A DNA stretch of 64,000 nt from Tateyamaria omphalii. Lineage in GTDB: Bacteria; Pseudomonadota; Alphaproteobacteria; Rhodobacterales; Rhodobacteraceae. The notes below the pieces were generated by a model. That model was not told where the DNA came from, ran no database searches, and saw only the letters and a program-made list of their open reading frames with translations. This document shows positions 34,777-43,008 of the stretch, in pieces. The DNA lies in assembly GCF_001969365.1 (NCBI RefSeq), contig NZ_CP019312.1, positions 1,116,001-1,180,000 of the forward strand. The letters are read 5' to 3'. Numbering within the stretch: position 1 is the stretch's first letter; each line of letters begins with the position of its first letter. Position numbers and translations under genes: made by a program.

Positions 34777-35349
34777 TTGGCCTTTCAACCGATTTACGTG
34801 ATGCGCCACGGAGAGACTGTCTGGAACGCCGAAGCGCGGTTTCAGGGCGCGCTTAACTCCCCTTTGACCAAGACGGGCCGGGCGCAGGCGCAGCAACTCG
34901 CCGATATTCTGGCGGGCCATGACCTAAGCGGGTTCGATGTGCGCGTCAGCCCACAGGGCCGCGCCTTTGAAACGGCGGCGATCGCGCTGGCACGGCAGGT
35001 GTTGGAACTGCATACTGATGCGCGCTTGCGCGAAATCGGCGTGGGGCTTTGGTCCGGTAAGTTGAGAAGCGAGGTCGCACCTGTCGGCGCCGCGCAGGAC
35101 GACACGCCGGACGGCCCGCTTGCCCTTTATGAACATGCGCCGGAGGGCGAAGGCTTTGCAGCCCTGCGTGCCCGGTGCCAGGATTTCCTTGGCAGTCTTA
35201 CGGCGCCTACTTTGTGCGTGACCCATGGGATCACGTCGCGCATGGTGCGTGCGGTTGCTTTGGGCCAGCCTTCGGCTAATTTGGGTGATCTGCCGGGGGG
35301 GCAGGGCATGGTTTATGTGGTCGAAGACGGGGTGCATCGGCGCCTGTGA
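34777..35349 (+). CDS. Histidine phosphatase family protein
   Basis: A 190-residue phosphoglycerate-mutase-like phosphatase. YVMRHGETVWN carries the RHG catalytic histidine, SPQGRAFETA the second arginine, and CVTHGITSRMV the second histidine. Substrate unknown. The TTG at 34777 is chosen because AGGGGA lies 7 nt upstream; TTG 34753 falls inside the palindrome. It is squeezed between two tRNA-Val genes. Confidence 0.85.
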   Translation: MAFQPIYVMRHGETVWNAEARFQGALNSPLTKTGRAQAQQLADILAGHDLSGFDVRVSPQGRAFETAAIALARQVLELHTDARLREIGVGLWSGKLRSEVAPVGAAQDDTPDGPLALYEHAPEGEGFAALRARCQDFLGSLTAPTLCVTHGITSRMVRAVALGQPSANLGDLPGGQGMVYVVEDGVHRRL

Positions 35350-35397
35350 CATTGCACTTGCGAACCGGGTGCCCCTTGTCCTAAAAGCGCGTCGGAC

Positions 35398-35473
<76 letters not shown>

Positions 35474-35652
35474 TACACCTTACGTTCTGTTCGACGACAG
35501 CTGCCGTGACCTGTCTCGGAGGCTTGATGGCGCGTGCTGTATTTGAGGGTACTGGCCCTGGCCAATTGTTACTCGGACTGCGAACCTTTTTCGCGCTGCA
35601 CCGGCCTGCGCCATTGTTGGCGCCGGCGTGGAAACTTCATCGGTCTGCGTGT

Positions 35653-35679
35653 ATTGTTGTGATAAACAATGGCCCATTG
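35653..35679. promoter_or_regulatory. Overlapping palindromes upstream of luxR
   Basis: ATTGTT-N6-AACAAT (35653-35670) overlaps CAATGG-C-CCATTG (35667-35679), ending at the ribosome binding site of the luxR gene. They do not match known lux boxes, but the position suits autoregulation. Confidence 0.45.
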
Positions 35680-35689
35680 GGGGATGGAC

Positions 35690-36400
35690 ATGGCACATGA
35701 AGCGCTGGAAGCCATTCGGGCCGAAACGGATACCAGTGCTCTATGGGCATTGATGCAGACCTATTTCCGCGACCGCGGCGTCACCAAGATCAGCTACCAC
35801 CACTTTTCCGGCAATGTGCAGGCCGAACGTGCGGTCAATGTGAACGCATCCGGGTTTTCCGACGAATGGGTCTGTCACTACATTGACCAGAAGCTGTATG
35901 TCGTCGATCCCATCACGGAACTAGCCCAAAGCGTCACGAGCCCCTTCCGATGGTCGCACATCCGCGATCTGATGCGCCTGACGCCGGCGCAGATGCGCTA
36001 TCTGAATGAGATGCGAGAGGCTGGTGTCGGTGACGGGATTGCCTTTCAGGTCTTTGGTCCCGGGCTACGCAACGGGTATGTCGGGCTTGGCGTCGATCGA
36101 CCGCAGGATTTTCCAAGCGACGCGGGCGTGCTGGACTTTCAGGTTGTGGCACAGGCCGGGCACATCCGGTATTGCGAGCTTAATCCGCCGACACTGTCCC
36201 CCGGTGATCTGTCCCCGCGCGAGCGTCAGATCCTGCGCTGGATCGCGCGCGGCAAATCGAACAGCAGCATCGCCGATATTCTTCTGTTGTCCCCGCACAC
36301 GGTCGACACGCTTGTGCGTCGCATCTTTGGCAAATTGGGCGTTTCCGACCGGACAACAGCCGCAATTCAGGGCGTGGGTGCGGGGTTGATCCTGCTGTGA
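35690..36400 (+). CDS. LuxR-type quorum-sensing regulator without luxI (LuxR solo)
   Basis: A 236-residue regulator. The autoinducer-binding domain keeps the signature residues W, Y, DP and W (DEWVCHYIDQKLYVVDPI...PFRWSH) and a conserved Gly (GVGDGIAF). The C-terminal LuxR HTH reads LSPRERQILRWIARGKSNSSIADILLLSPHTVDTLVRRIFGKLGV. No luxI homolog is in the window, so it may answer foreign or distant acyl-homoserine lactones. ATG 35690 follows GGGGGA; ATG 35669 has no such site. Confidence 0.87.
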   Translation: MAHEALEAIRAETDTSALWALMQTYFRDRGVTKISYHHFSGNVQAERAVNVNASGFSDEWVCHYIDQKLYVVDPITELAQSVTSPFRWSHIRDLMRLTPAQMRYLNEMREAGVGDGIAFQVFGPGLRNGYVGLGVDRPQDFPSDAGVLDFQVVAQAGHIRYCELNPPTLSPGDLSPRERQILRWIARGKSNSSIADILLLSPHTVDTLVRRIFGKLGVSDRTTAAIQGVGAGLILL

Positions 36401-36492
36401 CCGAAGGGCGATGTCACGTAAGCGCGTGACATGACAGCGCTGTCCCATCTTGCATACACAACGCCCAGTATTTTAGTGCGGAGTGTTTGCCT

Positions 36493-36753
36493 GTGATACC
36501 CAGTCCCATCGCCCAGAACGCCATACTTGACGGTTATGTGCAGCAGCTGTTGCAGGAATTGGATGCGATGCCGCAGACGGATCGCAGTAGCGCGGCCCTC
36601 GCCATCACAGCAAGCCTGCTGGAATACGCGGCCTATGAGATGGCGCAGTCGGACGAGGCGCGGCAGGTTGCCCGCCTTATCCTGTTGGCCGCGGACATGG
36701 AAAGTACGGCACGGGATTTGCGTGGCACGCCAAAATCATCCGAGCCGCACTGA
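36493..36753 (+). CDS. Small helical protein next to luxR, unknown function
   Basis: An 86-residue protein starting at GTG 36493, 9 nt after GGAG (TTG 36487 is the alternative). It is mostly helical and acidic (ILDGYVQQLLQELDAMPQTD, ALAITASLLEYAAYEMAQSDEARQVARLILLAADMESTARDL). It follows luxR by 92 bp in the same direction. Position suggests a partner or target of the LuxR protein; no family is recognised. Confidence 0.6.
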   Translation: MIPSPIAQNAILDGYVQQLLQELDAMPQTDRSSAALAITASLLEYAAYEMAQSDEARQVARLILLAADMESTARDLRGTPKSSEPH

Positions 36754-36871
36754 CACGGCACAGCGCTGGCGCAGATCTGTTAAATGGCGCACAGGGCTGG
36801 TGACCGCATGGCGGTTGTGTGCAAGGTGACGCGACTTATCTTTGAGGCTGACACGCCCAAGGAGAAACAGG

Positions 36872-37810
36872 ATGAGCTGGAACCCTGCGCTTGATCCGCA
36901 CTGCCCAAAAGGTGACGCGGTTGACGCCATCGAAACCGTGATCGTGCCGCGTGCGCGTGATCTTGGCGGGTTTGAGGTCCGCCGCGCGCTGCCTGCGCCG
37001 CGCCGCCAGATGGTGGGCCCTTTCATCTTCTTCGACCAGATGGGTCCCGCCGAGTTCGTGACCGGCACCGGCATTGATGTGCGCCCGCACCCGCATATCG
37101 GGCTGGCCACCGTCACCTATCTGTACAGGGGCAAGATCCATCACCGCGACAGTCTGGGCACCGATCAGTGGATTGAACCCGGCGCCGTCAACTGGATGGT
37201 GGCAGGCCATGGCATCACCCATTCCGAACGCGCTGATGGCGAGGTTCGGCAGAAGCCGCATAGTCTGTTCGGTATCCAGACTTGGGTCGCACTGCCAAAG
37301 GATCACGAGGACAACCCGGCCGACTTTCAGCACGCGCCCAAGGACACGCTGCCCGTGTTGGAGGGCGAGGGGAAAGAGGTGCGCCTGATCCTTGGGGATG
37401 CCTGGGGGGAGCACGCGCCGGTGCAAACATTTTCCGAGATGTTCTATGCCGATGCCGTGCTTGAGGCGGGCGCGCGCATTCCGCTGCCCGACAACCACGA
37501 GGACCGCGGTGTCTATGTGGTGGACGGCTCGGTTACAGTTGCGGGTCAGGTCTATGACGCGGGTCAGATGATGGTGTTCCGGCCGGGCGATGCGATGTCT
37601 TTGACCGCGGGTGATCAGGGCGCGCGGTTGATGCTGCTGGGCGGGGCGACGCTGGAAGGGTCGCGTTACATCTGGTGGAACTTCGTGGCGTCCTCGCAGG
37701 ACCGCATCGACGCAGCCAAGGAAGCGTGGCGCGCAGGCGACTGGGCCCATGGGCGGTTCCAACTGCCGCCCGGAGATGAGGATGAGTTCATCCCGCTGCC
37801 CGAGACATGA
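36872..37810 (+). CDS. Pirin family protein
   Basis: A 312-residue bicupin of the pirin family. The N-terminal metal site reads RPHPHIGLATVTYLYRG plus IHHRDS and HGITHSE, with three His and one Glu. Family members show quercetinase-like activity or act as redox regulators; none can be assigned. AAGGAG lies before ATG 36872. The stop overlaps the GNAT start (ATGA). Confidence 0.92.
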   Translation: MSWNPALDPHCPKGDAVDAIETVIVPRARDLGGFEVRRALPAPRRQMVGPFIFFDQMGPAEFVTGTGIDVRPHPHIGLATVTYLYRGKIHHRDSLGTDQWIEPGAVNWMVAGHGITHSERADGEVRQKPHSLFGIQTWVALPKDHEDNPADFQHAPKDTLPVLEGEGKEVRLILGDAWGEHAPVQTFSEMFYADAVLEAGARIPLPDNHEDRGVYVVDGSVTVAGQVYDAGQMMVFRPGDAMSLTAGDQGARLMLLGGATLEGSRYIWWNFVASSQDRIDAAKEAWRAGDWAHGRFQLPPGDEDEFIPLPET

Positions 37811-38340
37811 CCCTGCGCTTGCGCCACGCGGTGCCAGAGGACGCACCCGCGCTGGCCGCCTTGCACGCGCGAAGCTGGCGAGCGTCCTACGCACCCTATG
37901 TTCCGGCCGAGGCCTTGGGCGCGCCGCTTGAGGCAAATATGTGTGCGCGGTGGGACGTGTGGCCCGCCGATCGTTTGATCTTGTTGGCAGAGGAGGAGGG
38001 CGACGTGCTGGGATTTGCCGCCGCGGAGCGGGGAGATGTCCCGTTGCTCGACAATCTGCATGTGGATCCTGATGCGCGCAGCGGTGGGATCGGGGCGCGT
38101 TTGCTGCGGATGATGGCGGCGTGCCTCGCGGAAGAGGGCGCATCGGCGTTGCGTTTGATCGTCATTGCCGACAACACGCGCGCCTATCAGTTTTATGTGC
38201 GCATGGGCGGGCATGAAGGGCCATCATTCGACGATACGCTGTTGGGTGCCACCTTGCGCATGGTGCCATTCCGCTGGTCGGGTGCCGCCTTTGACGCCCT
38301 GGCCGCAGATTTCGACGATCAAGCGGGAAAAGACGCTTGA
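37807..38340 (+). CDS. GNAT family N-acetyltransferase
   Basis: A 177-residue acetyl-CoA-dependent acetyltransferase. LDNLHVDPDARSGGIGARLLRMM contains the R/Q-x-x-G-x-G/A acetyl-CoA loop (here RSGGIGA), and NTRAYQFYVRMGGHE is motif B. Substrate unknown. Translation is coupled to the pirin gene by a 4-bp overlap. Confidence 0.88.
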   Translation: MTLRLRHAVPEDAPALAALHARSWRASYAPYVPAEALGAPLEANMCARWDVWPADRLILLAEEEGDVLGFAAAERGDVPLLDNLHVDPDARSGGIGARLLRMMAACLAEEGASALRLIVIADNTRAYQFYVRMGGHEGPSFDDTLLGATLRMVPFRWSGAAFDALAADFDDQAGKDA

Positions 38341-38380
38341 CGGGGCGGGGGGCTGATCATAAACCCGCCAAACGCAGCGG

Positions 38381-38457
38381 GCGGTTGTAGCTCAGTTGGT
38401 TAGAGTACCGGCCTGTCACGCCGGGGGTCGCGGGTTCGAGCCCCGTCAACCGCGCCA
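38381..38457 (+). tRNA. tRNA-Asp (GTC), copy 1
   Basis: A 77-nt cloverleaf: GCGGTTG/CAACCGC acceptor, anticodon stem CCGGC/GCCGG with loop CTGTCAC (GTC), T loop TTCGAGC, encoded CCA. G34 makes it a queuosine substrate for the Tgt encoded at 28.6 kb. Confidence 0.95.
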
Positions 38458-38505
38458 CTGCTGCCCTCTGGTCCCGGAGAAACGGGCGCGCCGAAAGGCA
38501 CATGC

Positions 38506-38582
38506 GCGGTTGTAGCTCAGTTGGTTAGAGTACCGGCCTGTCACGCCGGGGGTCGCGGGTTCGAGCCCCGTCAACCGCGCCA
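38506..38582 (+). tRNA. tRNA-Asp (GTC), copy 2
   Basis: It is identical over all 77 nt to copy 1 and lies 48 bp downstream, in the same direction. The spacer is not duplicated. The two were probably made by tandem duplication or kept alike by gene conversion. Confidence 0.95.
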
Positions 38583-38618
38583 CTTTTCCCCACATCGTTG
38601 GATGGTTTGTGTCGGAAC

Positions 38619-38634
38619 GAGGGGCCAGCCCCTC
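38619..38634. repeat. GC-rich palindromic intergenic repeat, copy 3
   Basis: GAGGGGC pairs with GCCCCTC around CA, followed by GCGCTCCCCGCGGTTTAACTG. The GGGGCCAGCCCC core equals the centre of copy 1. It lies between tRNA-Asp and the convergent sulfotransferase-like gene. Confidence 0.6.
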
Positions 38635-38671
38635 GCGCTCCCCGCGGTTTAACTGGCGAAATGAAGTCGGA

Positions 38672-39424
38672 TCAGTAGGTGTAGCCGAGCTGTGCTTCCA
38701 GATCGGTGTTGATCTGGCTGCGCAGGTGGTCCACATCCGCCGCGCGCCATGTGTCTGGTAGGGCCGGGCGATCGGGTACAGCCGCTTTGAATCTCGAGCC
38801 GAGCCGTTTGATGACAGGGCGGTAGTCCGGGCGCGGGGCCGTGGTGCCCAAAGCGCTGGTGAGGGCGGCAAGTGTTGCCTGGGGCTGTGCTTGCGCGTCT
38901 TCCATGCGGATCACGGTGCAGGTGCAATCGCGGTTGAGCAGGGACAGCATGGCTTGCAGCTTGGCCGTGCGCAAGGCGAACAGCGTGTCAAAGCGTGCGC
39001 CGGTCATGGGGTGACGGTCGTGTTGCAAAGGGGCGCCGATGCTGTGTTCGGCAATCAACCCTTCGAAATAGCGGGGGCGGTCGATGATCGTGTCCCAGGG
39101 TGCGCGGATGAAGTCCGAGAATGTCATGGCCTGCATCGCGGGCGTCGTGTGCCATGGTTTGGAGAACATCGACCGCGCCCATGTATCAGCGCGGCGGACC
39201 GAGATGATCACAGCCATGTCCGCAGGCACCGCCATCATGTGGGGAAAGCCGTGCTTCCATCCGAGCGCTTCGATCGGTTTTAACTCGGTGTTGCGGCCGA
39301 GCAGTCGTTTTACGAAATTGGTGCCTGACGACCGTTCGCCGATGACCTGGTAGCGCGTGATCGGTGTGCTGCCCGTGCGCACCACGTGCAGTCCGGTCTG
39401 AGCGAAATCTGGGGGCAGGGTCAT
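38672..39424 (-). CDS. Sulfotransferase-like P-loop protein
   Basis: A 250-residue protein. YQVIGERSSGTNFVKRLL looks like the 5'-phosphosulfate-binding loop of PAPS sulfotransferases, and VIISVRRADTWARSMF like the 3'-phosphate-binding strand and helix. A modified polysaccharide or protein may be the acceptor. It is divergent from a glycosyltransferase, which supports a surface-glycan role. Assignment rests on two motifs and stays tentative. Confidence 0.6.
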   Translation of the reverse strand: MTLPPDFAQTGLHVVRTGSTPITRYQVIGERSSGTNFVKRLLGRNTELKPIEALGWKHGFPHMMAVPADMAVIISVRRADTWARSMFSKPWHTTPAMQAMTFSDFIRAPWDTIIDRPRYFEGLIAEHSIGAPLQHDRHPMTGARFDTLFALRTAKLQAMLSLLNRDCTCTVIRMEDAQAQPQATLAALTSALGTTAPRPDYRPVIKRLGSRFKAAVPDRPALPDTWRAADVDHLRSQINTDLEAQLGYTY

Positions 39425-39514
39425 GCGCGGCCTTTGCAGGAAATTAGCGATTCTCTTGTGAGGGTCCTTGCGGTAGGGTGCGCAAAAAGAACCCTTTTGG
39501 CAGGACCTTAGCAG

Positions 39515-40387
39515 ATGCAGACAGTGGCCGCTGTGACGATGGTGCGCGATGACGCGTTTTTCCTAAAGGCGTGGCTGCGCCACTACGGTGAGATGTTCGG
39601 GCGCGAGAACTGCTATGTCGTCAACCATGGCCACGGGGCCGAGGTGGCAACACTGGCGGAGGGATGCAATGTGATTGGCATTCCGGGTGATCCGCACAAG
39701 AACTTCGACGTCAAGCGTTGGGGGCTTTTGAACAACCTAGTGGGCGGTTTACGGCGCTATTACCGCCACGTCATCGTCGGAGACGTGGATGAGTTGGTGG
39801 TGCGCGACCCGGAGGCTGGCGGCAGCTTGCTCGATCTTCTGGAGGGTGCGCCGGAGGGCCGCGTGCTCACGCCCCTGGGCCTTGAGGTCATTCACCGCAT
39901 CGACATCGAACAGGACGAGATCACCGGCCAGATCATCGGCCCGCGCCGTCACGTGCGCCCGGCGCCGCATTATTCGAAACCCTGCATCATATCCGCCCCG
40001 GTCAAGATTGCGCGCGGGGGGCATTTTACGCAGGCCGACAAGCTGTTCACGCCGGATGAGTTGTATCTACTGCATCTGAAATTCTGTGATTTCGGGGCCT
40101 ATGTCGGCGTTATGGATCACCGCAATGCCGTCACGGATGACCTGAATGCCTCGGTCAAGGAGGCGTCTATCGGGCGCCATTGGTTTGCAGCATCGCGGGG
40201 AGAGGACCGGGCTGTTTTTGACGATTTTGCGAAGTTGGAGATGGTGAACGGCTTCGATATGCGTCCGCTGCGCCGCAAGATGCAGCGCACCTTCAAGCCG
40301 CGGGGTGACACCGGATATTACCATTTCGACCGGCCCGACTATGGCACGCAATACATTCTGCCTGATCGGTTTGTCGGGGTGATCTGA
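39515..40387 (+). CDS. Glycosyltransferase family 2-like protein
   Basis: A 290-residue protein of the Glyco_tranf_2_4 type. AAVTMVRDDAFFLKAWLRHYGEMFG starts the nucleotide-sugar domain and VGDVDELVV supplies the Asp-x-Asp-like metal site. The C-terminal half is charged. No membrane helix is seen. It would transfer a sugar to a cell-surface or secreted acceptor; donor and acceptor are unknown. Confidence 0.8.
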   Translation: MQTVAAVTMVRDDAFFLKAWLRHYGEMFGRENCYVVNHGHGAEVATLAEGCNVIGIPGDPHKNFDVKRWGLLNNLVGGLRRYYRHVIVGDVDELVVRDPEAGGSLLDLLEGAPEGRVLTPLGLEVIHRIDIEQDEITGQIIGPRRHVRPAPHYSKPCIISAPVKIARGGHFTQADKLFTPDELYLLHLKFCDFGAYVGVMDHRNAVTDDLNASVKEASIGRHWFAASRGEDRAVFDDFAKLEMVNGFDMRPLRRKMQRTFKPRGDTGYYHFDRPDYGTQYILPDRFVGVI

Positions 40388-40413
40388 CGCGCATGGCGCA
40401 GGGTGTCTGCGCC

Positions 40414-41268
40414 TTACGATTGCGCCTTCAGGAATGTCGAGAGTGCGTGCGCCGTTTCGCAGGGATGTGTGTCCGGAAAGAAGTGGCCGCCCGGCAGCCC
40501 TTGCGCCTGCATCCTGCCGAGCCTGTCGGCCCACGTGGCCGGTACGTCATAGGCGCGGCCCATGATCCCATCTGATCCGTAAAGGACAAGCGCGGGGCAG
40601 GTGACGGTCCGGTCCAGATCGGCGGCGTCGAGGTCGAAGTCAACCGCGATGGCGGCGCGGTAGTCATTGCACATGGTGCGGATGCAGTCGGGATTGCGCC
40701 AGGATCTGCGGTAGGCGCTCAGGGCATCCACGTCGAACCCGCCCATGCCGCCGCCCCATCCGGCAAGGCAGCTTTCGAAGAAGGCGTCCGGGTCGTGGCC
40801 GATCATGGTTTCAGGCAGCGGCGCGGGTTGGGCGAGGAAAAACCAGTGATAATATGCCGTTGCGACCTGTTGTGAAAGCTGATTCAGCAGGTGGTGGGTG
40901 GGCACGATGTCCATCACCGTCAGCGACAGGATGGCTTCCGGCGCGTCGAGCGCCATGCGGTGTGCGGTGCGCCCACCCCTGTCGTGGCCCACGAGGTGGA
41001 ATTGGTCGAAACCCAGATGTGTCATCAGCGCGCGTTGGTCGGTTGCCATGTGGCGAAAGCTCATGTCCTCTATCCGCGCAGGTTTGGTGCTGGCGCCGTA
41101 GCCGCGCAGGTCGGCCGTGATGACTGTGAAGTCTTCCGCCAAGGGGGGTGCTATGGCGTGCCACATGGCGCGGGTTTGCGGGAAACCGTGGAGCAGCAAG
41201 ACGGGGGGGCCTTTGCCGGTCACATCGTAGGCTATGGTGATGCCGTCTTGGGTTGAAAATTCTGCCAT
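40414..41268 (-). CDS. Alpha/beta hydrolase resembling fluoroacetate dehalogenase
   Basis: A 284-residue alpha/beta hydrolase. HGFPQTRAMWH is the oxyanion region and GHDRGGRTAHR the nucleophile elbow, with Asp as nucleophile. YHWFFLAQPAPLPE matches the halide-pocket His-Trp region of fluoroacetate dehalogenases (YHWSFLAQPAPLPE as I recall it), and GGHFFPDTHP ends with the catalytic His. The Arg pair that binds the carboxylate of haloacetates (DR..R) is conserved. Activity on haloacetates or on an ester or epoxide must be tested. ATG 41268 is the family-like start. Confidence 0.83.
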   Translation of the reverse strand: MAEFSTQDGITIAYDVTGKGPPVLLLHGFPQTRAMWHAIAPPLAEDFTVITADLRGYGASTKPARIEDMSFRHMATDQRALMTHLGFDQFHLVGHDRGGRTAHRMALDAPEAILSLTVMDIVPTHHLLNQLSQQVATAYYHWFFLAQPAPLPETMIGHDPDAFFESCLAGWGGGMGGFDVDALSAYRRSWRNPDCIRTMCNDYRAAIAVDFDLDAADLDRTVTCPALVLYGSDGIMGRAYDVPATWADRLGRMQAQGLPGGHFFPDTHPCETAHALSTFLKAQS

Positions 41269-41296
41269 AGTGTTGGTCCTGATTGCGGGCGGAGGC

Positions 41297-41312
41297 AGGG
41301 GGTCAGCCCCCT
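41297..41312. repeat. GC-rich palindromic intergenic repeat, copy 4
   Basis: AGGGGGT-CA-GCCCCCT (one G-U type pair) is followed by CGAGCTTGCGCCCTCCGGAGC. It lies upstream of the hydrolase and downstream of the M20 gene, with the same CAGCCCC core as the other copies. Confidence 0.55.
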
Positions 41313-41350
41313 CGAGCTTGCGCCCTCCGGAGCTTTGGTCGTTCACGGCT

Positions 41351-41373
41351 CAAACGCTCTCCCAGAGCGTTTG
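41351..41373. terminator. Stem-loop downstream of the M20 peptidase gene
   Basis: CAAACGCTCT pairs perfectly with AGAGCGTTTG around CCC. It lies 48 bp after the M20 stop; no long T run follows. Confidence 0.6.
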
Positions 41374-41420
41374 CGAGACGCCGTTCACCCCCCGGAGTTT
41401 CTGTGGCTCAGTGAAAGGGA

Positions 41421-42791
41421 TCAGGTCAGCGCGTCGAGGATGCGAGCCCAGCTGCGGATGCCTTTGTGGAAGCTCTCCATGTTGTATTTCTCATTGGGCG
41501 AGTGGATCTGGTCGTCGTCCCTGCCGAAGCCTATCAGCATCGGTGTGGTGCCGAGGATGTTCTGGAAATGGCCCGCGATGGGGATGGAGCCGCCGCAGCC
41601 GATATAGGCGGCGGGGATGTTCCATTCATCGGTCAGGGCCCTGCGTGCGGCCTCAAATACCGGGTCAGTTGTTTCGGTGACTGACGCGCGACCGGCACCG
41701 TGGCCGGTGAAATCAACCGTGCAGTCGGAGGGCAGGGCGTCCGTCACCATTTGGCGGAAGTTGTCGCGGATCGTGTGGGGGTCCTGATCACCGACGAGGC
41801 GGAAGCTGACCTTGGCATGGGCCTGCGAGGGCAGCACCGTCTTGAACCCTGCGCCGGTGTAGCCACCCCAGATGCCGTTCACGTCGCAGGTGGGGCGGGA
41901 CCAGATCATCTCGATCGGGGTGCGGTCCTTTTCGCCTGCGGGCTCGGACAGGCCCACGTCGCTCAAGAACCTGGCGTGATCGAAGGCAAGGCCCTGCCAC
42001 TGGCTGCGAATATCGTCGGGCAGTTCGGGTACACCGTCGTAAAAGCCTGGCACTGTGACGCGGCCCTGATCGTCATGCAGCGAGGCCAGGATGCGTGTCA
42101 GCACGCGGATCGGGTTCATCGACACGCCGCCATACATGCCGGAATGCAGGTCCTTGTCGGGGGCAGTGATCGTGATCTCTTCGCCCAGAAGGCCACGCAA
42201 CATGGTGACGATGGCGGGCACGCGGCTTTCGAACAGGCCGGTGTCACAGATCAGGGCGAGGTCGGATTTCAGCTCCGCCGCGTTTTCCTGCATGAACGGG
42301 ACCAGGGAAGGCGAGCCGGATTCCTCCTCCCCCTCGAAGAAGAAAGTGATGCGACAGGGCAGGGTGCCGTGTTCGGCCTTCCAGGCGCGACACGCTTCAA
42401 CGAACGTCATCAGCTGCCCCTTGTCATCTGACGAGCCGCGCCCTCGGATGACCTTGCCTGCTGGCGTGTCCTCCACCTGCGGATCGAACGGGTCGCGGTC
42501 CCAAAGGTCCAGGGGATCCACCGGTTGCACGTCGTAATGGCCGTAAAACAGCAGATGTGGGCCGTCGCCCGCCACATGGCCGACGACCATCGGATGGCCG
42601 GGCGTGTCGCGCTTTTCGACATCAACTCCGATGCTTTGCAGATCGGCGACAAGCCAATCCGCCGCCGTCTGGCAATGCCCGGCAAATGCCGGGTCGGTCG
42701 AGATCGACGGAATGCGCAAAAGTTCCATCAGCCGTTCGGTGGCGTGTGGCAGATCGCTGTCGATGCGGGACAGAACGGCGTCGAGGGTCAT
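41421..42791 (-). CDS. M20 family metallopeptidase (dipeptidase-like)
   Basis: A 456-residue zinc peptidase. Metal ligands are visible in LLFYGHYDVQPVDP (His, Asp), GRGSSDDKGQL (bridging Asp), FFFEGEEESGSP (catalytic Glu plus ligand) and CDTG. The lid domain and C-terminal HSPNEKYNM with the last His complete it. It hydrolyses small peptides or acylated amino acids in the cytoplasm. AAAGGACATGCC precedes ATG 42791. Confidence 0.92.
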   Translation of the reverse strand: MTLDAVLSRIDSDLPHATERLMELLRIPSISTDPAFAGHCQTAADWLVADLQSIGVDVEKRDTPGHPMVVGHVAGDGPHLLFYGHYDVQPVDPLDLWDRDPFDPQVEDTPAGKVIRGRGSSDDKGQLMTFVEACRAWKAEHGTLPCRITFFFEGEEESGSPSLVPFMQENAAELKSDLALICDTGLFESRVPAIVTMLRGLLGEEITITAPDKDLHSGMYGGVSMNPIRVLTRILASLHDDQGRVTVPGFYDGVPELPDDIRSQWQGLAFDHARFLSDVGLSEPAGEKDRTPIEMIWSRPTCDVNGIWGGYTGAGFKTVLPSQAHAKVSFRLVGDQDPHTIRDNFRQMVTDALPSDCTVDFTGHGAGRASVTETTDPVFEAARRALTDEWNIPAAYIGCGGSIPIAGHFQNILGTTPMLIGFGRDDDQIHSPNEKYNMESFHKGIRSWARILDALT

Positions 42792-42918
42792 GGCATGTCC
42801 TTTTGGTTCGCGTGTTGCGGTCACAGTACGGCGCGGCGGGCCGGTGTCCAGAGCTTGATCTGGGTCAAGGCAATCGGGGCGCGGGTCGGGAATACCGGAC
42901 CTGCGACATGACGCGCAT

Positions 42919-42955
42919 TTGATTAGCATTGAAGCGCATACTCGCAATCTATATT
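42919..42955 (+). promoter_or_regulatory. Putative hemA promoter with degenerate FNR-type half-sites
   Basis: TTGAAG (42929-42934) and TATATT (42950-42955) are 15 bp apart. TTGAT-TAGC-ATTGA (42919-42932) overlaps the -35 and has one perfect FNR half-site; the second half fits three of five bases. Rhodobacter hemA is known to be FnrL-regulated, so a weak site here is plausible. Confidence 0.4.
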
Positions 42956-43008
42956 CGTTCTAAAACGCGGTGTAAGTGCGCCGCATCAAGACCAAAATGG
43001 AGCCTCGC

